Below, one piece after another: positions 16,367 to 23,674 of a stretch of 64,000 nucleotides of DNA. The translations under genes were made by a program, and so were the position numbers. Below the pieces are notes generated by a model. The model did not search any database, was not told where the DNA came from, and worked only from the letters and a program-made list of their open reading frames with translations. The stretch's first letter is position 1. Each line of letters opens with the position of its first letter. The DNA lies in NCBI GenBank assembly GCA_017399175.1, contig JAFQEE010000042.1, positions 62,001-126,000 of the forward strand, in the 5' to 3' direction. This stretch comes from Clostridia bacterium. Its GTDB lineage: Bacteria > Bacillota > Clostridia > Oscillospirales > Acutalibacteraceae.

Positions 16367-17035
16367 ATGCATAAAATTGTTGATTCGGTTTACGATATTA
16401 TCGCATTCTCAAACGGTATTATTTATACACAGAAATCAGTTCTTGAAAACGGCTCTGTCAAGGTCAATTTTTACGGATATGATATTAAGAGAATGCAGAA
16501 TACTCCTGTAACTAAAAGTGTTTATCTTCTTAATAAATTTGGTCCTGAATACACAAAAATTGCTGAACAGTTAGGTGACTATGTTTCTTGCGATGCTGAT
16601 GTTATGCCAAGCAAGCATTCTATTGTTGTTTATGACAGCGGTGAGACAGGAATTTTCTCACCTGAAGGTGAAATGGTGTGGACAAGTGACCTTATGTATC
16701 AGGGCTGTGAAATATGTGGTGTCGCAGTTGATGGCAGAGATTTTTGGAGCGTAGTCCCTCAAAGGAACTGTGTTGTCAGTTACTCCGTTTCTCATAAAAA
16801 ATTCAGTATGAGAATTGGTTCACCTGAGTCAACTACTTTCCAACACCCTGTTTCTATTTCGAAATATGATAACGATTTATTTATTTGTTGTCCCGAATCA
16901 AGAAAGGTAAGAAAAATAAACCTTAACGATTATTCAGTCAGTGATTTCAGAATTTTCGATGAACCTGTTTACAAATATCTTCGTTCTTGCGGTAAAGAAA
17001 TTGTTGTTCTTGAATCCGGTGTATATGTTATTTGA
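16367..17035 (+). CDS. Hypothetical cytoplasmic protein, beta-rich
   Basis: 222 residues without signal peptide or membrane span. Repeating short strands with Gly/Asp turns (IVVYDSGETGIFSPEGEMVW; LFICCPESRKVRKINLNDYS) suggest a partial WD40/NHL-like beta-propeller, but no domain is certain. A perfect terminator follows. It is a separate unit from the DUF1292 gene, which has its own promoter. Confidence 0.7.
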   Translation: MHKIVDSVYDIIAFSNGIIYTQKSVLENGSVKVNFYGYDIKRMQNTPVTKSVYLLNKFGPEYTKIAEQLGDYVSCDADVMPSKHSIVVYDSGETGIFSPEGEMVWTSDLMYQGCEICGVAVDGRDFWSVVPQRNCVVSYSVSHKKFSMRIGSPESTTFQHPVSISKYDNDLFICCPESRKVRKINLNDYSVSDFRIFDEPVYKYLRSCGKEIVVLESGVYVI

Positions 17036-17041
17036 TAATAG

Positions 17042-17067
17042 TGCCGTACATTATGTACGGCATTTTC
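17042..17067 (+). terminator. Terminator after the beta-rich hypothetical gene
   Basis: TGCCGTACA-TTA-TGTACGGCA followed by TTTTC. Confidence 0.9.
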
Positions 17068-17079
17068 AATATTTTACAG

Positions 17080-17108
17080 TTGACTCAAATAATGATTTGA
17101 TATAAAAT
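17080..17108 (+). promoter_or_regulatory. Sigma-A promoter of the DUF1292 gene
   Basis: TTGACT (17080-17085), 17-bp spacer, TAAAAT (17103-17108). Confidence 0.75.
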
Positions 17109-17138
17109 ACAATTAGAAAACACAAAGGAGATAATAAA

Positions 17139-17435
17139 ATGAGTGAAGAATTTAATCCTGACCTTGTGTCAGTAATTGATGAAAACGGTGTTGAACACGT
17201 TTTTGAAGAACTTGACAGAATTGAAACTGATAAGGCTAAATATGTAGCTCTTCTTCCTGTTTATGATGATGCAGAAGAAATCATTGACGATGATGGTGAA
17301 TTGATTATTCTCAAAGTTTGCGAAGAAGACGGAGAAATCTATTTAGAACCAATCGAAGATGATGCTGAATTTAATGAAATTGGCAAAATTTTTGAAGAAA
17401 GATTATCAGAATTATTTGATTTTGATGAGGAATAA
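17139..17435 (+). CDS. DUF1292-family protein
   Basis: 98 residues, very acidic (ends LFDFDEE). The core FEELDRIETDKAKYVALLPV followed by LIILKVCEEDGEIYLEPIEDDAEFNEIGKIFEE is the standard DUF1292 (Bacillus YrzB-like) pattern. Function unknown. It ends about 12 bp before the structured RNA candidate, so its promoter (17080) could also transcribe that RNA. Confidence 0.9.
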   Translation: MSEEFNPDLVSVIDENGVEHVFEELDRIETDKAKYVALLPVYDDAEEIIDDDGELIILKVCEEDGEIYLEPIEDDAEFNEIGKIFEERLSELFDFDEE

Positions 17436-17446
17436 TTAAGATTTTT

Positions 17447-17640
17447 AAACCCTGCGAAGCCCGATAACCCATGGCTAATATTAACCCAACACTCTTTTAA
17501 AGGGAGCCTGTACTCGCTCTATGGGGAGCAGACCTCCCGTCATTTGACGGACGAAGGGAGCACAGAAGTAGACGGAGGGCACCCACCTGCCAATATGCAG
17601 GTTATTATTCGCCATAGACCGACTTTGTGGGGGTATTTAT
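17447..17640 (+). ncRNA. Structured RNA candidate (unassigned; 6S-like opening possible)
   Basis: A GC-rich island in AT-rich sequence. The 5' segment 17471-17485 (ATGGCTAATATTAAC) pairs with 17601-17615 at 13 of 15 positions; outside this, ACCC...GAAG...CCGA (17449 on) can pair with GACTTTGTGGGGGT (17621 on) to make a closing stem. Inside are at least four local hairpins: CTCTTT/AAAGGGAG, GCTC/GAGC, CCGTC/GACGG and CCTGC/GCAGG. The opening CCCTGCGAAGCCCGATAA recalls the conserved 6S RNA segment, but a multi-hairpin interior does not fit 6S well, so no family is assigned. The 3' 35 nt are duplicated at 17816. Confidence 0.55.
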
Positions 17641-17694
17641 ATGTTTTAATATAATAAAACTCACTTTGTAAAGTTTACTTTGGTAGAATAACAA

Positions 17695-17817
17695 GGTTCT
17701 GACGAAGTCAGGTTCTTAACGAAGCAAGGTTCTGACGAAGTCAGGTTCTTAACGAAGCAAGGTTCTGACGAAGTCAGGTTCTTAACGAAGCAAGGTTCTG
17801 ACGAAGTCAGGTTCTTA
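17695..17817 (+). repeat. 33-bp tandem repeat, 3.7 copies
   Basis: The unit is GGTTCTGACGAAGTCA plus GGTTCTTAACGAAGCAA. Three exact copies (17695, 17728, 17761) are followed by a 24-bp partial copy. Each holds a CTGAC-GAA-GTCAG mini-hairpin. Identical copies mean recent expansion. Confidence 0.95.
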
Positions 17818-17853
17818 TTATTCGCCATAGACCGACTTTGTGGGGTATTTTTT
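17816..17853 (+). repeat. Duplicate of the structured RNA's 3' end
   Basis: TTATTATTCGCCATAGACCG and the following ACTTTGTGGGGTATTT repeat 17602-17637 with loss of one G; here a seven-T run follows, a better terminator end than the first copy's TATTTATAT. Confidence 0.9.
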
Positions 17854-17884
17854 TAATGCAAAATTCAAAATGCAAAGTGCAAAA

Positions 17885-17916
17885 TGTAGGGGACGTCGAC
17901 TCGGCGTCCCGTTTTT
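17885..17916. repeat. TGTAGGG-type intergenic palindrome, copy 3
   Basis: TGTAGGGGACGTCGACTCGG then CGTCCCG: arms GGGACG/CGTCCC, with a TTTTT run after. Preceded by an A-rich degenerate stretch (CAAAATTCAAAATGC). Same family as the copies at 8463 and 9722; may also terminate transcription. Confidence 0.6.
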
Positions 17917-17988
17917 ATTGACAATTAGATATTTAAGTGTTATATTTTAATAAAGGTCAGAGAATAATTGCATTGGGGCGAATACAAG

Positions 17989-18001
17989 GAACCGTCCCCT
18001 G
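17989..18001. repeat. Left 13-bp inverted repeat flanking the secreted protein gene
   Basis: GAACCGTCCCCTG, the exact reverse complement of 18728-18740. I recall related GAACCGTCCCC sequences as dispersed repeats in Clostridia. Confidence 0.75.
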
Positions 18002-18031
18002 ATTGTATATTAGAATCATGGAGTGGTAAAA

Positions 18032-18745
18032 ATGAAAATGATGAAAAATGTTTTTATGACACTCATGGTTTTATTATTACTTTCATGTAATTGCTTGACA
18101 ACATATGCAATAAATAGTGGATTTGACCTTGAACCTGTATCAAATGAGAGAGAATTACAAATTCAAAATAATATAAATATTTGTGTATTTGAGCAAGAAG
18201 TGTCGGGTAATACGATTGAGTGTTTTGATGTGAATGACGATGGTATGATTGCCCTTGGAACAAATAAATCTAGTCAAAAGTTTATTTCAATTTACAATTC
18301 TCAAGGTGTTTTTCAATATGGTTACCAATTCGACTGTAGTGGAAGTTTTGGTATAGAATGGGATGCCAATGACATAATTATATACTTTGTTAGAAGTGAT
18401 ATAGCTTGTTCAGTAAATCCTGTTGGTGAAATTCAAGAGATTCTGGATATAAAAAATACTAGTAATAATAATTCTTACTGGAATAATAATGTGTTTTCAA
18501 CGACTCGTACAGTAGGAAATGTTAAATACAGAATACAAAATGATTTTGGTATATTGAATATCTTTTCAACATCATATTCACAATTAGTAATTCAAGATTC
18601 TAACGGGCAAATGAAAACGATATATGATGTTAATTCACAACAATTGTTTAAGTTGGTTTTTGAAGTTGTTTGTATATTGTTGTTTATTCCTATTCTTCTC
18701 TTTTCTTTGCGAAAACACGGCGTAAGACAGGGGACGGTTCTATGA
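18032..18745 (+). CDS. Secreted or membrane-anchored hypothetical protein in an inverted-repeat cassette
   Basis: 237 residues. N-terminal signal peptide (MKMMKNVFMTLMVLLLLSCN, with a cleavage-like TTYA), a beta-rich extracellular part (FDVNDDGMIALGTN; KFISIYNSQGVFQYGY) and one C-terminal membrane span (about 206-226) before RKHG. GGAGTGG is the ribosome site for ATG 18032. The last codons (RQGTVL) are written by the right inverted repeat itself, as if the element's end was captured into the reading frame. Function unknown; likely accessory. Confidence 0.65.
   Translation: MKMMKNVFMTLMVLLLLSCNCLTTYAINSGFDLEPVSNERELQIQNNINICVFEQEVSGNTIECFDVNDDGMIALGTNKSSQKFISIYNSQGVFQYGYQFDCSGSFGIEWDANDIIIYFVRSDIACSVNPVGEIQEILDIKNTSNNNSYWNNNVFSTTRTVGNVKYRIQNDFGILNIFSTSYSQLVIQDSNGQMKTIYDVNSQQLFKLVFEVVCILLFIPILLFSLRKHGVRQGTVL
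18728..18740. repeat. Right 13-bp inverted repeat, overlapping the gene's 3' end
   Basis: CAGGGGACGGTTC, perfect reverse complement of 17989-18001; the two enclose 752 bp including the whole gene. Confidence 0.75.
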
Positions 18746-18836
18746 TTGACAATTCTTCTGATGATTAACGGTTATGTAGGACACATCTTTTTTATATTCA
18801 TTAATATTTAATTGTATATTTACAGAAATTTTTACC

Positions 18837-18871
18837 AACACTCCTTTTGATTATCTATCAATTGGAGTGTT
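18837..18871 (+). promoter_or_regulatory. Leader hairpin hiding the spoIIR ribosome site
   Basis: AACACTCC (18837-18844) pairs with GGAGTGTT (18864-18871), and TTGAT/ATCAA extend the stem inside two T-T mismatches. The GGAG in the right arm is the only ribosome site before ATG 18877. Confidence 0.5.
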
Positions 18872-18876
18872 TATTT

Positions 18877-19488
18877 ATGAAAAAAACAATGTTACGAATT
18901 GAATTTTCTGTTGCAATTGCTTTGGTAATCTGCATTCTTGCAAATATTACTGCGTTTTCAAATCAATGTGACAGTATTCGAGAAAAGATGTTAAGAATGC
19001 ACGTTATTGCTAATTCAGACAGCGTTGAAGACCAGAATCTTAAACTTAAAGTTCGTGATGCAGTATTACTTAAAGGTAAAGAAATTTTTGATGGTTCAAT
19101 TACAGCAGATGAAGCTGAAGAAAAAATAACACCACATATTGATGAGTTAAAAGAAACCGCTTTATCCGTTATTAAAAACGAAGGCTATGATTATGATGTG
19201 AATATTACTGTTCAAAAGGATTATTTTAAGACGATAACTTATGACGATACTGTTACTCTGCCTGCGGGATACTATACCGCAGTAAAAGTAATTATAGGAG
19301 AGGGGAATGGTAAAAACTGGTGGTGTGTAATGTTTCCGCCAATGTGCCTTCCCGCAGCAAACGCAGAATGCAGCATTGAAGATGTGTTAAGTGTGGAAGA
19401 AAATAATATTGTGAGTAATGGACAAAAATATAAATTAAAATTTAAAATTTTAGAAATTTGTGAAGAGATTATAAAAAAATACAAATAA
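18877..19488 (+). CDS. spoIIR: Stage II sporulation protein R
   Basis: 203 residues: N-terminal membrane/signal segment (about 6-26), then the family hallmark LRMHVIANSDSVEDQNLKLK followed by VRDAVL, and a C-terminal FPPMCLP. SpoIIR is made in the forespore under sigma F, secreted into the intermembrane space and triggers SpoIIGA to mature sigma E. ATG 18877 is preferred to an upstream in-frame ATG because GGAGTG precedes it. No clear sigma-F promoter was identified by eye. Strong evidence for endospore formation. Confidence 0.95.
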   Translation: MKKTMLRIEFSVAIALVICILANITAFSNQCDSIREKMLRMHVIANSDSVEDQNLKLKVRDAVLLKGKEIFDGSITADEAEEKITPHIDELKETALSVIKNEGYDYDVNITVQKDYFKTITYDDTVTLPAGYYTAVKVIIGEGNGKNWWCVMFPPMCLPAANAECSIEDVLSVEENNIVSNGQKYKLKFKILEICEEIIKKYK

Positions 19489-19492
19489 ATTC

Positions 19493-19522
19493 TTTACAAA
19501 CCATAATCCTCTTTGGTAAAAT
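19493..19522 (+). promoter_or_regulatory. Promoter of the glycerophosphodiesterase/GH20 genes
   Basis: TTTACA (19493-19498), 18-bp spacer, TAAAAT (19517-19522). Confidence 0.6.
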
Positions 19523-19574
19523 ATTACTTGTAGAAATTTGACTTATTTCTTATCTTGCCAAGGAGGTTATTTTT

Positions 19575-20318
19575 ATGCCACTTGTATTAGCTCACAGAGG
19601 TGCAAATAAAGTTGCTCCTCAGAACACGCTTCCTGCTTTTCAGAAAGCATTGGATTTTGGTGCTGACGGATTAGAAACAGATGTACATTTGTCAAAAGAC
19701 GGTCATATCATTATATGTCATAACTACACTATTGACGAAACTTCCAATGATACAGGTAGAGTTGATGAAATGACGCTCAATCAGCTTAAAGGCTTTGATT
19801 TCGGTTCATATTTTAGTGATGAATTCAAGGGTATATCTTTGCCAACATTACCTGAATTGCTTGATTTAACAAAAACAATGAAACTTATCAATATTGAAAT
19901 CAAACCGCCACAGAAGGATTGTGACCTTGTAAAAAAAGTTGTTGAAGCAATTCATCAATATGACATAGTTGAAAATTCCATTATTTCATGTTTTGACCCT
20001 GAGTGTATAAGACTTGTAAAGGAAATTGATAAGAATGTAAAAACAGGTCTTTTGTATGAAGACGACCAAATGGGCCACGAAATTATGACTTTTGGTATTG
20101 CTAAATACTGTAAACAACTTAATGCTGATGCTGCACATCCACACAGAAAGCTTATTACACATAAAGAAGTTATTGACCTTCATAATTTAGGGATTGCAGT
20201 AAATCCTTGGACAGTAAATAAGGAAGAAGAAATAATCAGATTTACAGAATGGGGCTGTGATGCTCTTATATCTGATGTGCCGGATTATTGCTTAAAAGTT
20301 TTGGAGGAAATAAAATAA
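19575..20318 (+). CDS. Glycerophosphodiester phosphodiesterase
   Basis: 247 residues, TIM-barrel GDPD. HRGANKVAPQNTLPAFQKAL (about 6-25) and GLETDVHLSKDGHIIICHN give the catalytic His6, the metal-binding Glu/Asp pair and the second His. INIEIKPP supplies the next acidic ligand and the closing VNPWTVN is typical. It releases glycerol-3-phosphate from deacylated phospholipids. No signal peptide, so cytoplasmic. AGGAGG precedes ATG. Operon with the GH20 gene through a one-base overlap (TAATG). Confidence 0.95.
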   Translation: MPLVLAHRGANKVAPQNTLPAFQKALDFGADGLETDVHLSKDGHIIICHNYTIDETSNDTGRVDEMTLNQLKGFDFGSYFSDEFKGISLPTLPELLDLTKTMKLINIEIKPPQKDCDLVKKVVEAIHQYDIVENSIISCFDPECIRLVKEIDKNVKTGLLYEDDQMGHEIMTFGIAKYCKQLNADAAHPHRKLITHKEVIDLHNLGIAVNPWTVNKEEEIIRFTEWGCDALISDVPDYCLKVLEEIK

Positions 20319-21913
20319 TGAGTTTACCTAAATATAGTATTATTCCTAAACCACAGAAATACGATGTTCTTGATGGTACATATATAGTTACATCTGAAAC
20401 AGAGGTTTTGTGTGTTCCTGAGTTTATGAAAGCAGGAAAATACATTTCTAATTTCCTTAAAACAAAAAAGGATGCACACGAAGGTTCAATTAAAATTGTA
20501 AAAGATACAAAAATTCCTGCAGAAGGATACAGACTTAAAGTTTCTACGGATGGAGTAGTTATTTCTGCATCTGATGAAAATGGTGCTTTTTATGGAACAG
20601 TAACACTTAAAATTATGCTTATGCAGTCAAAAAAAGCAAGTGGTGTTGCGGTGCTGAATTGTGCATACATATATGATTATCCTAAATATTCATATCGAGG
20701 CGGAATGATGGATGAAGCCCGTCATTTCTTTGGCGTCGATGCTGTTAAAAAGACTTTGGATAATATGGCACTTCTTAAACTTAATAAATTTCATTGGCAC
20801 CTCTGTGACGACCATGGATACAGAATTGAAAGTGAAGTTTTTCCGTTACTTAATGAAATTGCAAGTAAAAGAAAATATGAATTTCTTGGTGGAGCTGAAA
20901 TACTAAGCAAAATTCCCGGACTTCAAAAAGGCGGAAATGAATATTTTCACTATTATAAAAAAGATGAAATCCGTGAAATAGTTGAATACGCAAAAAATCT
21001 TTGCATTGATATAATTCCTGAAATTGACTTACCGGGTCATACGGTAGCAATGCTTGCTGCATACCCACAACTCTCTTGTTTGAAAGAAAATTATGAAGTC
21101 TTTTGCGAAAATGGAATTACAAAAGATGTTCTATGTGTAGGACAGGATGAAACCTATGATTTTGTTGAAAAACTTTTAACCGAAGTTGCTGAACTTTTTC
21201 CATATAAATACTTCCATATGGGTGGTGATGAAGCGTCAAAAGGACATAAAATCTGGGAAAAAGAATGTCCGGTTTGTCAGGCAAAAATGAAAGAGCTTGG
21301 TATCACAAAGGGTAAGGAGTTACAGGTCTATTTTAATAACCGAGTTAATGATATGCTAAAAAAAATCGGTAAAACAAGCATTGAATGGAACGATGGTTTA
21401 GGTGATAATACCGATTCGGATGTGGTTGGTCATTATTGGATATTGCGTACTCCTTCGTGGATTAAAGAGGAAAATGATAAACGCAAATTTATTGTTTCAA
21501 CCTGTCCGTCATTGTATTTTGATTATTCTCACGCTGTTGTGCCATTGAAAAAAGTTTATAATTTTGATGTAGTTAAGTCTGGATTTGTAAATGATAAAAA
21601 TGTGTTGGGTATAGAATTCGAATCATGGTCAGAGTGGATTGACACTTATGACGCTTGGGAGTTTTCAGTTTATCCAAGAGTTTTTGCTTTTGCAGAAATT
21701 TCATGGACAGAAGATAAGTTTAAGAACTACAAAGATTTTTATAAACGACTTAATTTCTTTAAAATGTATATGAAATCAAAAAACATCAATTATTCAAGAA
21801 TCGAGAAAAAGCTTTGGTTAAAAGTAAAAAACAAAACTGTTTTTCATCTTGGTAATCGTGGTGCTGAATACAAATATAATGAAAAAATAAAGGAATCAGA
21901 AAATAAGGAGTAA
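20318..21913 (+). CDS. Family 20 glycoside hydrolase (beta-N-acetylhexosaminidase)
   Basis: 531 residues. After an N-terminal GH20b-like alpha/beta domain, the barrel starts at YRGGMMDEARHFFGVDAV; LNKFHWHLCDDHGYRIE and IIPEIDLPGHTVAMLAAYP follow. HMGGDEAS (about residue 297 on) carries the catalytic Asp-Glu pair of substrate-assisted cleavage. No signal peptide, so it would act on imported GlcNAc-containing sugars or muropeptide fragments. TTGGAGG precedes ATG 20318. Followed 4 bp later by the Na/Pi transporter gene. Confidence 0.94.
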   Translation: MSLPKYSIIPKPQKYDVLDGTYIVTSETEVLCVPEFMKAGKYISNFLKTKKDAHEGSIKIVKDTKIPAEGYRLKVSTDGVVISASDENGAFYGTVTLKIMLMQSKKASGVAVLNCAYIYDYPKYSYRGGMMDEARHFFGVDAVKKTLDNMALLKLNKFHWHLCDDHGYRIESEVFPLLNEIASKRKYEFLGGAEILSKIPGLQKGGNEYFHYYKKDEIREIVEYAKNLCIDIIPEIDLPGHTVAMLAAYPQLSCLKENYEVFCENGITKDVLCVGQDETYDFVEKLLTEVAELFPYKYFHMGGDEASKGHKIWEKECPVCQAKMKELGITKGKELQVYFNNRVNDMLKKIGKTSIEWNDGLGDNTDSDVVGHYWILRTPSWIKEENDKRKFIVSTCPSLYFDYSHAVVPLKKVYNFDVVKSGFVNDKNVLGIEFESWSEWIDTYDAWEFSVYPRVFAFAEISWTEDKFKNYKDFYKRLNFFKMYMKSKNINYSRIEKKLWLKVKNKTVFHLGNRGAEYKYNEKIKESENKE

Positions 21914-21917
21914 GCAA

Positions 21918-22148
21918 ATGACAATCACACACTTATTATCTTTCTTTGCAGGTATTGGGCTTTTTCTCTATGGCATTAATGCCATGGGCGAGGGACTTGA
22001 ATATGCTGCCGGTTCAAAAATGAAAAAAATTCTTGGTGCACTTACTAAAAACAGACTTTTAGCTGTTTTAATGGGTACACTTGTTACCGCATTAATCCAG
22101 AGTTCGTCTGCAACAACAGTTATGGTTGTCGGTTTTGTTAACGCATGA
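21918..22148 (+). CDS. Na/Pi cotransporter, N-terminal fragment before an in-frame TGA
   Basis: 76 residues ending GFVNA, then TGA at 22146-22148. It contains the first Na/Pi repeat motif (ALIQSSSATTVMVVGFVNA). The same frame continues after the stop as the rest of the transporter (22152-23576). In family members a glycine follows FVNA, so the stop is best explained as one GGA to TGA change. Whether this is a real mutation, a sequencing error or read-through cannot be told. Confidence 0.8.
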   Translation: MTITHLLSFFAGIGLFLYGINAMGEGLEYAAGSKMKKILGALTKNRLLAVLMGTLVTALIQSSSATTVMVVGFVNA

Positions 22149-22151
22149 CTT

Positions 22152-23576
22152 ATGAATCTTGCACAATCAGTAGGCGATATAATGGGTGCAAATATCGGTA
22201 CAACTGTAACTAGTGTACTTATTGCAATGGACTTGAGCATGATTGCACCAGTTGCTCTTTTTGTAGGCGTTTTTGTAATGCTCTTTGTAAAAAAAGACTT
22301 TATAAAACATATTGCACAGACAATCGCCGGATTTGGTATGTTGTTCTGGGGCTTGGATACAATGTCTGCCGCAATGGAACCATTAAGAGATTCAGAAGTA
22401 TTTATATACTTTATGACTAATTATACAAATCCTATTGTTGGTATTTTGATTGGTATGGTTGTAACAGCGGTTATCCAAAGTTCTTCTGCAAGTATTGGTA
22501 TTTTGCAGGCACTTGCTGTTCAGGGTCTTGTGCCAATTGATTTCGCAATTTATATACTTTTGGGACAGAATATCGGCACATGTGTTACTGCTATGCTTTC
22601 TTCAGTTGGTGGTAAAACAAATTCAAAAAGAACTGCGGTTATGCATTTGTTGTTTAATGTTTTAGGTACGGTAATATTCTTACTGATAACTGCATTTACA
22701 CCATATACTTCGTTGCTTGAAAGAATAAGTGATAATGTATCTGTTCAGATTTCGTCTGCCCACGTCGTTTTTAATGTAGTAAGTACTCTTCTTTTATTCC
22801 CATTTGCTAACTGGATTATCAAGATGGCTTGTATTCTTGTTCCAGACAAAGAACCTGAAGATTCAAAACTTGAATTCAAATTCTATGATGAACATCTTCT
22901 TACAACACCTCCTGTTGCGGTTGAACAGATTGGTAAAGAAGTTGTCAGAATGGCATATCTCGCGAGAGATAACTTTGACCGTGCTGCAACTGCACTTATA
23001 AACAACGATACATCAAAGGTTGAAAAGATTGAATCCGTTGAAGAAGTTATAAATTTCTTGAATCACGGAATTACAAGACATCTTGTAAAGATTAATGCAT
23101 TGGATTTAGACTATTCCGATGCAAAGTATATCGGTCGCCTTTTCCATGTTACAAACGACATTGAGCGTATTGGTGACCATGCTGTAAACTTAAGTGAAGC
23201 ACTCGTTGTGCGTAATAACGAAAAACTTGCGATTTCCGATGATGCTGTTGCAGAACTTGACACAATGCGTAAATGTGTTATGGAACTTCTTAATGCATCA
23301 ATTAAATCATTTGAAAAGCAAGAACTTACAATTGACGAAGCAAAGCATATTGAAACACTTGAAACCGTGTCCGATAATCTTAAAGAAAAATATCAGAATG
23401 CACATCTTCGCAGACTTAACGAGGAACATTGTGAAACCCGTGCAGGTATGATGTTTGTTAATACTTTAATTGACTTCGAGCGTGTTGGTGACCATGCAAA
23501 GAATATCGCATTCTCAGTTAGTAAAAAACCAACAGAAAGAGTTTCAGTCGATGAAAGTCTTGTTGAATCATATTAA
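22152..23576 (+). CDS. Na/Pi cotransporter, remainder with PhoU-like domain
   Basis: 474 residues, in frame with 21918-22148. It resumes in the first Na/Pi domain (MNLAQSVGDIMGANIGTTVT), holds the second repeat (AVIQSSSASIGILQALAVQG) and membrane spans to about 225, then a cytoplasmic C-terminal PhoU-like four-helix domain (HVTNDIERIGDHAVNLSEAL; DFERVGDHAKNIAFSV). Together with the first fragment it makes a normal-length NptA-type protein of about 552 codons. ATG 22152 follows the stop by 3 nt and has no good ribosome site of its own, so only reinitiation would translate it. Confidence 0.88.
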   Translation: MNLAQSVGDIMGANIGTTVTSVLIAMDLSMIAPVALFVGVFVMLFVKKDFIKHIAQTIAGFGMLFWGLDTMSAAMEPLRDSEVFIYFMTNYTNPIVGILIGMVVTAVIQSSSASIGILQALAVQGLVPIDFAIYILLGQNIGTCVTAMLSSVGGKTNSKRTAVMHLLFNVLGTVIFLLITAFTPYTSLLERISDNVSVQISSAHVVFNVVSTLLLFPFANWIIKMACILVPDKEPEDSKLEFKFYDEHLLTTPPVAVEQIGKEVVRMAYLARDNFDRAATALINNDTSKVEKIESVEEVINFLNHGITRHLVKINALDLDYSDAKYIGRLFHVTNDIERIGDHAVNLSEALVVRNNEKLAISDDAVAELDTMRKCVMELLNASIKSFEKQELTIDEAKHIETLETVSDNLKEKYQNAHLRRLNEEHCETRAGMMFVNTLIDFERVGDHAKNIAFSVSKKPTERVSVDESLVESY

Positions 23577-23626
23577 ATATCACTTGTGAAATGGATTAAC
23601 TAATTTTTTTCATACAAATATGTTAA

Positions 23627-23658
23627 AAGGGTAGTAACCGTAAAAAGTTACTACCCTT
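23627..23658. terminator. Terminator between Na/Pi transporter and PFL-family gene
   Basis: Perfect 12-bp arms AAGGGTAGTAAC/GTTACTACCCTT, then AATCTTTT; shared by convergent genes. Confidence 0.8.
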
Positions 23659-23674
23659 AATCTTTTATCATTTT

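Noticed and set aside
17447..17640. Definite 6S RNA call
   Set aside because: The opening resembles 6S, but several independent interior hairpins do not match one long rod with a central bubble. Kept as unassigned.
17695..17817. CRISPR array
   Set aside because: Repeats are directly adjacent with no spacers and no cas genes are in the window.
22146..22148. Selenocysteine codon or recoding of TGA as glycine
   Set aside because: No SECIS-like stem is evident after the codon, the family has glycine here, and other genes in the window use TGA as a stop.
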